DNA from: Streptomyces sp. TLI_105
GTDB taxonomy: Bacteria; Actinomycetota; Actinomycetes; Streptomycetales; Streptomycetaceae
Direction of reading: 5' to 3'
DNA length: 64,000 nucleotides
NCBI RefSeq assembly: GCF_900105415.1
Contig: NZ_FNSM01000001.1
Coordinates: 5,605,501-5,669,500 of the forward strand
Shown here: positions 57,468 to 64,000 of the stretch, in pieces
How positions within the stretch are numbered: the stretch's first letter is position 1
Layout: each line of letters opens with the position of its first letter
Notes under the pieces: model-generated
The model's input: the letters and a program-made list of their open reading frames with translations, nothing else
The model's database searches: none
Told to the model about the DNA's origin: nothing
Position numbers and translations under genes: made by a program

Positions 57468-58286
57468 ATGACGTCACACAAGCGGAAGACGGGCCGCCGC
57501 CGCGCGGTCATCGGCGGCCTCAGCGCCCTCGGCATCACCGGCGCGGCCGTCGTCGCCGGCACTCTGCTCGCCCCCGCGGGCGCGGCGGGAGCCGTCGCGG
57601 CCTGGCCGGAGGCGAAGGGCGACAAGCCGGTCGCCACGACCATCGAGGTCACCGGCACCTACGACGGCAAGCTCAAGCGCTTCCACGGCACCGGTGAGCT
57701 CGGCTCGGACGGCCAGGACGAGAGCCAGAAGCCGGTCTTCGTCCTCAAGGACGGCGCCGTCCTCAAGAACGTGATCCTCGGGACGCCGGCCGCCGACGGC
57801 GTCCACTGCCTCGGCAGCTGCACCCTCCAGAACGTCTGGTGGGAGAACGTCGGCGAGGACGCCGCCACCTTCAAGGGCACCTCCGCCTCGTCGGTGTACG
57901 CGGTGTACGGCGGCGGCGCGAAGAGCGCCTCCGACAAGGTCTTCCAGTTCAACGGCGCGGGCAAGCTGGTCGTGACCAAGTTCCAGGTCTCCGACTTCGG
58001 CAAGCTCGTCCGCTCCTGCGGCAACTGCAAGAAGCAGTACGCGCGGACGATCCTGATCAACGACGTGGACGTCACCGCGCCCGGCAAGTCGATCGTCGGC
58101 GTCAACGCCAACCACGGCGACACGGCGACCCTGCGGAACATCCGGATCCACGGCGACGCCAAGCAGAAGATCAAGCCGTGCACCCGCTTCACCGGGAACA
58201 ACACCGGCAAGGAGCCCAAGGAGATCGGCACCGGCCCGGACGGCACCACCTGCCGCTACTCGGCCGCCGACCTCTCGTACCAGTAG
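57468..58286 (+). CDS. Secreted pectate lyase (PL3-like)
   Basis: A 272-residue exported enzyme. The N-terminus has RRR followed by a hydrophobic stretch (about 13-42), consistent with Tat or Sec export. The mature part matches PL3 pectate lyases: DGAVLKNVILG, ADGVHCLGSCTLQNVWWENVGEDAATFKG and the cysteine-rich VRSCGNCKKQYARTI. It would cleave polygalacturonate by beta-elimination with calcium. GAAGGA precedes the ATG. The stop codon is the start of a short direct repeat (58281-58302 and 58314-58337). Linkage to the EI24 gene is probably only positional. Confidence 0.9.
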   Translation: MTSHKRKTGRRRAVIGGLSALGITGAAVVAGTLLAPAGAAGAVAAWPEAKGDKPVATTIEVTGTYDGKLKRFHGTGELGSDGQDESQKPVFVLKDGAVLKNVILGTPAADGVHCLGSCTLQNVWWENVGEDAATFKGTSASSVYAVYGGGAKSASDKVFQFNGAGKLVVTKFQVSDFGKLVRSCGNCKKQYARTILINDVDVTAPGKSIVGVNANHGDTATLRNIRIHGDAKQKIKPCTRFTGNNTGKEPKEIGTGPDGTTCRYSAADLSYQ

Positions 58287-58337
58287 CAGCCGAGTACCCG
58301 TAGCCCCGAGGGCCAGTAGCAGCCCCGAGTACCCGTA
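58281..58337. repeat. Short direct repeat after the pectate lyase gene
   Basis: CAGTAGCAGCCGAGTACCCG is repeated with two inserted bases 33 bp downstream. The first copy contains the stop codon, suggesting a local duplication of the gene's 3' end. Confidence 0.75.
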
Positions 58338-58350
58338 CCGCGCCCGGCCC

Positions 58351-59313
58351 TCAGTCGTCGAGGGTCGGGTGCAGCTCGGGGCGGGCGTCCCACCAGGCCC
58401 GGTGGAAGGCGTTGTTGTCGACGTTCGCCAGGTACGCGCGGGCCGCCGCCCGGTACAGCAGCTCCGCCTGCGGGGCCGGTACGGCGGCCCGGTTCCAGGC
58501 GAGCCGGATGCGCCCCGTCACCGGGTCGCCCTCCAGGGGCCGAAGGACCGTGCCCTCCGCCGCCGGAGCCGTCGGCTGGCTCATCGAGATCGCCCGGCCG
58601 GACGCGATGAGGTCGTAGTGCATCTTGCGGTCGGCGACCCGGTGCCGCAGCGACGGGGTGAACCCGGCCTTCCCGCAGGCCGCGACCAGCGCCTCCGGGC
58701 CGCCGTCGTCGTCCTCCACCAGCGTCATCCAGGACTCGCCCGCGAGCTCGGCGAGCGCGATCCGCTCCCGGCCGGCCAGCGGATGTTCCGCCGAGAGCCG
58801 CACGCAGAACGGCTCCTTGGGGACGAGGGTGCGGGCCGTCGTCCCCTCGGGCAGCGGCACCTCGTGGTCGTTGACCTCCCCGTACAGGACGGCGTCGTAC
58901 CGCCCCGCGCCGAGCTGCCGGGTCAGTGTCGTCGCGGAGTGCTCCACGGTGACGGCGATCTCCCGCCCCGCCACGACCTGCTCCAGCTCCCCGAGCAGCC
59001 GGTCGACGAGGACGAGCAGGATGCAGCCGAGCCGCAGCGGGGCGTGCGGGGCGACGGCCCGGGCCCCGGCGACCAGCGCGTCCATCTCGCCGAGCACGAG
59101 CCGCGCCTTGGCCAGCACGAACTCGCCCAGCGGGGTGGGCTCCACACCGTGCCGACCGCGCAGGAAGAGCTCTCCGCCGGCGACCCGCTCGATGCGCCGC
59201 AGCTGCGCCGAGAGGGCCGGTTGCGAGACCCCGAGCCGCCCGGCGGCCCGCCCCAGACTGCCCGCTTCCGCTATCCGGCAGACGGCTTCGAGATGCCTCA
59301 ACTCCAGCTGCAT
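58351..59313 (-). CDS. LysR-family transcriptional regulator
   Basis: A 320-residue LysR protein: N-terminal helix-turn-helix ELRHLEAVCRIAEAGSLGRAAGRLGVSQPALSAQLRRIE, then a periplasmic-binding-protein-like effector domain (about 95-295). The ATG giving MQLELRHLE matches usual LysR starts. It is divergent from the M4 metallopeptidase gene with 137 bp between start codons, so that gene is a possible target. The effector is unknown. Confidence 0.9.
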   Translation of the reverse strand: MQLELRHLEAVCRIAEAGSLGRAAGRLGVSQPALSAQLRRIERVAGGELFLRGRHGVEPTPLGEFVLAKARLVLGEMDALVAGARAVAPHAPLRLGCILLVLVDRLLGELEQVVAGREIAVTVEHSATTLTRQLGAGRYDAVLYGEVNDHEVPLPEGTTARTLVPKEPFCVRLSAEHPLAGRERIALAELAGESWMTLVEDDDGGPEALVAACGKAGFTPSLRHRVADRKMHYDLIASGRAISMSQPTAPAAEGTVLRPLEGDPVTGRIRLAWNRAAVPAPQAELLYRAAARAYLANVDNNAFHRAWWDARPELHPTLDD

Positions 59314-59450
59314 TTCAGCAGCGTACGCAGCCGCGCACGGGCGCACCATAACCCGCGTCTTATGCCGGATGAGATGTCCCGAACTGGCCATGTCCACGCC
59401 CATACTCGGCGCGACGATCCGTCTCCCCCACCCTTGAACGGAGCACGACG

Positions 59451-61640
59451 TTGCACCCGACCAGACTCACGGCGGCCGTGGCCGCCCTGGCGCTCTCGGC
59501 GAGCCTCGCGACCGCCCTCGCCGGACCGGCGACCGCGGCGACCCCGCAGGCCCGACCCGTACCCCCGGGTCACGGCAAGGCGCTCGCCCTCGCCGCCGCC
59601 GACAGGGCCGCGAGCAGCGGTCTCGACGAGCTGCGGCACGGCGCCGACGAGGACCTCGTCCGGACGTCCGTCACCCCCTGGACGAACGGCCTGTACTACG
59701 CCTCGTACGAGCGCACCTACCGCGGCCTGCCGGTCGTCGGCGGCGACGCGGTCGTCGTCTCCGACAGTTCCGGCAAGGTCCGCGAGGTCACCGGCGCCCC
59801 GGCCCCCGCCATCAGGCTCTCCACGAAGGCGAAGGTGACGGCCGGGGCGGCCCTCGCCACCGCCCGGAAGCAGCTGGCCTCGGTCGAGAGCGCGAGCGCT
59901 CCGGAGCTGACCGTGCTCCTCAAGGACGGCAAGGCCGTCCTCACCTGGCACACCCTGGTCATCGGCCGGACCGCGCAGGATGCCCCGAGCTCCCTCGACA
60001 CGTACGTCGACGCGCGCACCGGGTCCGTCGCCCGCGCCACCGACAAGATCCTGCACGCCGACGGCCGTGGCTACCACAACGGCAACGTCACCATCGACAC
60101 CGCCGCGAGCTCGATGACCGACACCAGCCGTGGCTCCTTCAAGTGCGGCGGCCAGAACGGCAGCGCCTACACGGGCTCCTCGCCGTGGGGCAACAACGGC
60201 GCCAACGACCTGGTGACCGCCTGCGTCGACATCATGTACGCGGCGCAGAAGGAACACTCCATGCTCAAGGAGTGGTTCGGCTACAACGGCCAGAACGGCC
60301 AGGGCGGCATGGTCCCGGCCCGCGCCGGACTCTCCGAGGTCAACGCCTACTACGACGGTACGAAGACCACGTACGGGCGCGCCCAGACCGGCTCCAACCA
60401 GCTCACCGGCATCGACGTCGTGGCCCACGAGTACGGCCACGAGATCTTCGACCGGACGCCGGGCAGCTCGGGTTCGTCCAACGAGAACGGCGGCATGAAC
60501 GAGTCGACGGGCGACATCTTCGGCGCGCTCACCGAGCACTACGCCAACAACCCGAACGACACCCCGGACTACACGGTCGGCGAGAAGGTCAACTTCTTCG
60601 GCGACGGCAAGCCGATCCGGAACATGTACAACCCCTCCCTCGTCGGCAACGACCCCAACTGCTACCCGCAGCTGACCTCCGGCACCGAGGTGCACGCGGC
60701 GGCAGGCCCGCAGAACCACTGGTTCTACCTGCTGGCGGAGGGCTCCAACCCGGGCGGCGGCAAGCCCAGCAGCCCGATATGTTCCGGCGGGCCGTCCTCC
60801 GTGACCGGCATCGGCATCCAGAAGGCCGGCAAGGTCTTCATGGGCGCCCTGCTCATGAAGACCTCCTCCTGGAACCACCTCGCCGCCCGCAAGGCGACCC
60901 TGACCAGTGCCAAGAACACCTACGGCAGCGCCGAGTGCAACGCCGTGAAGGCGGCCTGGAACGCGGTCGGCGTGCCGGCCCAGTCCGGCGAGACCGACTG
61001 CGGCGGCACCAGCACCCCGGACTTCTCGCTCGCCCTGAACCCGTCCTCGGGCTCGGTCCAGCCGGGTGCCTCCGTCACCTCCACGGTGAACACCTCCACC
61101 ACCGGCGGCAGCGCGCAGACCGTGCAGCTCTCCGCGAGCGGCGCCCCGAGCGGGGTCACCGTCTCCTTCAGCCCCTCCTCGGTGACCTCCGGCTCCTCGT
61201 CCACGATGACCGTGCAGGTCGCCGCGGGCACGGCCAACGGCACGTACCCGATCACCGTCACCGGTACGGGCTCCGCCACGCACACGGTCACCTACCAGCT
61301 GTCGGTCGGCACCACGACCCCGCCCACCGGCTGCGACACCACCGAGTACACGTACCGGGGCACCCTGGCCTCCGGTCAGGCCGAGGCCCAGCCGGACGGC
61401 TCGTACTACTACTCGGCGACCTCCGGCACCCACGTGGGCTGCCTGCGCGGCCCGGCCGGGGCCGACTTCGACCTGTACCTGCAGAAGTGGAACGGGTCGA
61501 CGTGGGTGGACGTGGCCGTCGGCGGCACGGCGACCGCGGACGAGGACACCAGCTACTACGGCACCGCGGGCTACTACCGGTACGTGGTCCACGCGTACAG
61601 CGGCTCCGGCGCCTACACGCTGGGCCTGAGCGCCCCGTAA
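59451..61640 (+). CDS. Secreted M4 (thermolysin-type) metallopeptidase
   Basis: A 729-residue exported protease beginning at a TTG start with GGAG eight bases before it. Order: signal peptide (about 1-30), FTP/PepSY propeptide (60-195), M4 catalytic domain with zinc motif HEYGHE near residue 326 and GGMNESTGD supplying the third ligand. A Ser/Thr-rich beta domain of about 90 residues (PDFSLALNPSSGSVQPGASV) and a PPC-type pre-peptidase C-terminal domain (YTYRGTLASGQ to GAYTLGLSAP) follow. It should be a broad extracellular protease activated by propeptide removal. The divergent LysR gene may control it. Confidence 0.92.
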   Translation: MHPTRLTAAVAALALSASLATALAGPATAATPQARPVPPGHGKALALAAADRAASSGLDELRHGADEDLVRTSVTPWTNGLYYASYERTYRGLPVVGGDAVVVSDSSGKVREVTGAPAPAIRLSTKAKVTAGAALATARKQLASVESASAPELTVLLKDGKAVLTWHTLVIGRTAQDAPSSLDTYVDARTGSVARATDKILHADGRGYHNGNVTIDTAASSMTDTSRGSFKCGGQNGSAYTGSSPWGNNGANDLVTACVDIMYAAQKEHSMLKEWFGYNGQNGQGGMVPARAGLSEVNAYYDGTKTTYGRAQTGSNQLTGIDVVAHEYGHEIFDRTPGSSGSSNENGGMNESTGDIFGALTEHYANNPNDTPDYTVGEKVNFFGDGKPIRNMYNPSLVGNDPNCYPQLTSGTEVHAAAGPQNHWFYLLAEGSNPGGGKPSSPICSGGPSSVTGIGIQKAGKVFMGALLMKTSSWNHLAARKATLTSAKNTYGSAECNAVKAAWNAVGVPAQSGETDCGGTSTPDFSLALNPSSGSVQPGASVTSTVNTSTTGGSAQTVQLSASGAPSGVTVSFSPSSVTSGSSSTMTVQVAAGTANGTYPITVTGTGSATHTVTYQLSVGTTTPPTGCDTTEYTYRGTLASGQAEAQPDGSYYYSATSGTHVGCLRGPAGADFDLYLQKWNGSTWVDVAVGGTATADEDTSYYGTAGYYRYVVHAYSGSGAYTLGLSAP

Positions 61641-61673
61641 GGGGATGAGCACCCCGTGACGGGGCGGGGCGGT

Positions 61674-61697
61674 GTCACGGACCGGGGGTTCCGTGAC
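61674..61697 (+). terminator. 8-bp hairpin downstream of the metallopeptidase gene
   Basis: GTCACGGA and TCCGTGAC pair across an 8-nt loop, 34 bp after the stop. It is the first of two hairpins in this gap. Confidence 0.55.
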
Positions 61698-61709
61698 GGC
61701 CGCCCCGGA

Positions 61710-61746
61710 GGGCCGGACGGTCGTACGTCCCACGACCGTCCGGCCC
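61710..61746. terminator. Bidirectional terminator between convergent genes
   Basis: A perfect 15-bp stem (61710-61724 with 61732-61746) with a 7-nt loop separates the metallopeptidase gene from the convergent hydrolase gene, ending 11 bp before the latter's stop. Confidence 0.85.
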
Positions 61747-61757
61747 TTCACCCGTGC

Positions 61758-62483
61758 TCAGCGCACCTCGGCGAGGACGAACCCCGGCTCCTCGGCCCCC
61801 GCGTCCGCGATCCGTTCGCCGTCCGGACCCCAGGCCCCGGCCAGGCCGACGCCGACCCCGTCCTCGTTGGCCCCCAGGACGTTGCCGAGCACCACGTACA
61901 GACCGAAGTCCCGGGCTCGTACGGGATACACCTTCTCGAAGGAGTCGTTGTCGGCATCGAGCACCGAACTCGCCAGATACACGGTGCACCTGTCGGACGC
62001 GGCCCGCTCGGCCAGCTCGGGGAAGCGGTTGTCGTAGCAGGTGGCCAGCGCGAACCGGATGCCGTCGAGCGCGAACCGCCCGTCGGCCCCGCCCGGTTCG
62101 AAGACCTCCGCCTCGACCCCGTACAGGTGCTGCTTGTCGTAGCGGGCGAGGAGCGAGCCGTCCGGGCCGATCACGAGCGTGGTGATCCCGGCGCCCGAAC
62201 CGGCCGTCCTCACCGGCCCGTTGACCACGGCCGCCGCGCCGGCGTCCCGGCAGGCGTCCCGTACGGGCCGGAGGCGCGGGTCGTCCTCGGTGAGGACCAG
62301 GGCGGGGGTGTCGCGGATCAGGGACGGCTCGTACCCGGTGAGCGAGAGCTCGGAGAAGACCACGACCCGGGCCCCCTCCGCCCCGGCCGCCCGGACCAGG
62401 CCGGCGATCGTACGGACGTTGGCGTCGATGTCCCCGGCGACCGGGACGAACTGGGTGGCTGCGACGATCATGGCGGCCATCAT
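61758..62483 (-). CDS. Carbon-nitrogen hydrolase (nitrilase superfamily)
   Basis: A single-domain amidase/nitrilase protein of about 240 residues. The Glu-Lys-Cys triad is complete: Glu in VVFSELSLTGYE, Lys in ARYDKQHLYG and Cys in ATCYDNRFPE. The acceptor amide or nitrile is unknown; omega-amidase or carbamoyl-hydrolase activity is typical of this size. The third of three close ATGs (62471, MIVAATQF) fits the family start best, but the first (62483) has the better upstream GGA. The LysR gene next door is on the same strand, 20 bp upstream. Confidence 0.87.
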   Translation of the reverse strand: MMAAMIVAATQFVPVAGDIDANVRTIAGLVRAAGAEGARVVVFSELSLTGYEPSLIRDTPALVLTEDDPRLRPVRDACRDAGAAAVVNGPVRTAGSGAGITTLVIGPDGSLLARYDKQHLYGVEAEVFEPGGADGRFALDGIRFALATCYDNRFPELAERAASDRCTVYLASSVLDADNDSFEKVYPVRARDFGLYVVLGNVLGANEDGVGVGLAGAWGPDGERIADAGAEEPGFVLAEVR

Positions 62484-62503
62484 CCCGTGTCCGACTGTAA
62501 GGA

Positions 62504-63421
62504 TCAAGAGTGGTCCGAGGGTATTAGCTGCTCCGCCGTCTCGCGGAGCAGGCCCAGGAACGCGGTCGCCGCGACCGTCGGGGTCGCGGGCGCCGCCGCG
62601 CAGATCCGGCGGTACGGGACGTCCTCCGGGTGGATCGTGACGAGAGCGACGTCCCGTCGCACCGAAGCCGCCGCCAACGCGGGCACGAGCGTGACGCCGA
62701 GGCCCGCCGCCACGGCCCCCAGCTTGGCGATCCAGTCGTGCGCGAGCAGCCCGGTGCGCGGCCGGAAACCGGCGGCGACGGCCGGCCGGAACAGGGTGTC
62801 CTCCAGGCGCTCGTGGCCGACGATCCACTCCTCGTCGGCCAGCTCCGCGAGCCGCACGGCCCGCCGCCCCGCACACGGATGCCCCCGCTCCAGGGCCACC
62901 AGCATCGGTTCGTCGAGCAGGGGGTGCAGCGTCACGCCGGGCGGCGGGGGAACGGCGGCCGCGGGGCCGACCACCGCGAGGTCCTCCTCCCCGGCGACCA
63001 CGAGCCCGAGGTGCTTGGCCGACGGCCCCTCGACGCGCGTGACCACGACCCCCGGGTGGCGCTCCCGGAAGGCGGCCTGCGCGCGCGGCACGAGGGAGGC
63101 GGTGGCGCTGGAGAAGGCCCCGAGCCGCAGCAGCCCGCCGTCGAGCGTGCGCAGCGAGGCCAGTTCGGCCCGGGCCGCGGCCAGCCGGTCCCGTACCGCC
63201 TCGGCGTGCGGCAGCAGCACCCGGCCCGCCTCGGTGAGCCGCACCCCGCGCGGCAGGCGCTCGAACAGCTCCGCGCCCATCTCCTCCTCCAGGGACTGCA
63301 CTTGGCGGGAGACCGCGGACTGCGTGTAGCCGAGGGCGTGGGCGGCGGCGGTGAAGGAGCCCGCGCGGGCGACCGCGAGGAAGGCCTCGTACAGGCCATG
63401 CGAGAGGGGCATGGCGGCCAT
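62504..63421 (-). CDS. LysR-family transcriptional regulator
   Basis: A 305-residue LysR regulator with N-terminal AFLAVARAGSFTAAAHALGYTQSAVSRQVQSLEEEMG and a C-terminal effector-binding domain. It is divergent from the dehydrogenase gene at 63471 with only 49 bp between start codons, the usual arrangement for a LysR protein controlling its neighbour. It may also be cotranscribed with the downstream hydrolase gene. Several in-frame ATGs (63430, 63421, 63412) are possible. Confidence 0.9.
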   Translation of the reverse strand: MAAMPLSHGLYEAFLAVARAGSFTAAAHALGYTQSAVSRQVQSLEEEMGAELFERLPRGVRLTEAGRVLLPHAEAVRDRLAAARAELASLRTLDGGLLRLGAFSSATASLVPRAQAAFRERHPGVVVTRVEGPSAKHLGLVVAGEEDLAVVGPAAAVPPPPGVTLHPLLDEPMLVALERGHPCAGRRAVRLAELADEEWIVGHERLEDTLFRPAVAAGFRPRTGLLAHDWIAKLGAVAAGLGVTLVPALAAASVRRDVALVTIHPEDVPYRRICAAAPATPTVAATAFLGLLRETAEQLIPSDHS

Positions 63422-63470
63422 GCTAGACATTCGCTTGTGGCATGTACGGGGCGGTCCTAGCGTCGAGGAC

Positions 63471-64000
63471 ATGGAGAACACCCAGCTCTCGCAGATCGCC
63501 TTCCTCGGCCTCGGTTCCATGGGCCTGCCGATGGCCCGCCGCCTCCTCGACGCCGGCCACCCCCTGACCGTCTGGAACCGCACCGCCGCCAAGGCCGACG
63601 CCCTCGTCGCCGACGGCGCCGTCCGCGCCGCGACCCCCGCCGAGGCCGTCCGGGACGCCGACGTCGTCGTCACGATGCTCGCGGACCCGGCCGCCGCCCT
63701 CGCCGTCGCGGACGAGCTGATCCCGGCGCTGCGCCCCGGCACCCACTGGATCGACACCTCGACCGTCGGCCCGGACACCGTCGCCGCCCTCGCCGCCCGG
63801 CTCCCCGCCGGGGTCACCCTCCTCGACGCGCCCGTCATGGGCAGCGTCGACCGGGCGGCCACCGGTGAGCTGCTGATCCTCGCGGGCGGCGACACCGCGC
63901 CCGTCGCCGGCGTCCTCGACCGGCTCGGCACCGTCACCCCCTGCGGAGGCCCCGGCACGGGTGCCGCCCTCAAACTCGTCCTCATCAACGCCGTCATCGG
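63471..64000 (+). CDS. 3-Hydroxyisobutyrate dehydrogenase-like NAD(P)-dependent oxidoreductase (3' partial)
   Basis: The gene runs off the right edge; 176 codons are visible. The N-terminal dinucleotide fold reads IAFLGLGSMGLPMARRLLDAGHPLTVWNRT, the classic start of beta-hydroxyacid dehydrogenases. The conserved substrate-binding segment is APVMGSVDRAATGEL, and the catalytic lysine region begins at GTGAALKLVLIN. It would oxidise a 3-hydroxy acid or reduce an imine; imine reductases share this architecture and cannot be excluded without the C-terminal half. It is divergent from a LysR gene that probably regulates it. Confidence 0.9.
   Translation, partial: MENTQLSQIAFLGLGSMGLPMARRLLDAGHPLTVWNRTAAKADALVADGAVRAATPAEAVRDADVVVTMLADPAAALAVADELIPALRPGTHWIDTSTVGPDTVAALAARLPAGVTLLDAPVMGSVDRAATGELLILAGGDTAPVAGVLDRLGTVTPCGGPGTGAALKLVLINAVI

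Overview
High-GC actinobacterial chromosome, almost certainly Streptomyces. Evidence: strong GC bias at third codon positions, many GTG starts, GTGA/TGATG operon overlaps, and the pairing of dnaG with an hrdA-type sigma factor. Gene content and order (nasA-like nitrate reductase, dnaG, hrdA, a heterodimeric ABC exporter, a MreB-like mbl, matB) recall the SCO2440-SCO2475 segment of S. coelicolor. That comparison is from memory, not an alignment.

Layout. 0-9.96 kb: the 3' part of an ABC exporter, a CutA-gamma-glutamylcyclotransferase fusion, a molybdopterin oxidoreductase, a SanA/YdcF-like protein, an aquaporin, a class II amidotransferase, a CbiX-like chelatase and a dGTPase-like protein. 10-21.2 kb: an FAD oxidoreductase, dnaG, hrdA, a TerD protein, an ABC exporter pair and a FGGY kinase. 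21.3-21.7 kb: three tRNAs with terminators. 21.8-27.9 kb: an accessory stretch with a membrane protein, a repeat-bearing lipoprotein, a class F sortase with a probable surface substrate, and at least three decayed pieces: the 3' end of a phospholipase C gene, an MmpS-like gene and an ECF sigma factor. 28-31.3 kb: an intact secreted phospholipase C and a divergent ohr/ohrR pair sharing a perfect 30-bp palindrome.

31.3-39.5 kb is the most unusual region: seven closely packed genes that look like a biosynthetic cluster. One operon encodes a P450, a NUDIX hydrolase, a class II (DxDD) terpene-cyclase-like protein, an acyl carrier protein and a ketosynthase. Divergent from it are a WS/DGAT-type acyltransferase and a second P450. 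I know no characterised cluster with this exact set. A cyclised, oxidised terpenoid esterified with an acyl chain is an inference.

39.6-48.7 kb: a possibly leaderless acetyltransferase, an MFS exporter, a large subtilase whose ribosome binding site lies in a 16-bp hairpin, matB, and a NarK-like nitrate transporter, with two intergenic repeat clusters. 48.7-54.9 kb: a GAF histidine kinase with an eroded ATPase domain, mbl, a zinc-ribbon membrane protein, and a MarR/oxidoreductase/second-ohr group. 54.9-64 kb: a Ser/Thr kinase, an EI24 membrane protein, a secreted pectate lyase, two LysR regulators, an M4 metallopeptidase, a nitrilase-family hydrolase and the start of a 3-hydroxyisobutyrate-dehydrogenase-like gene.
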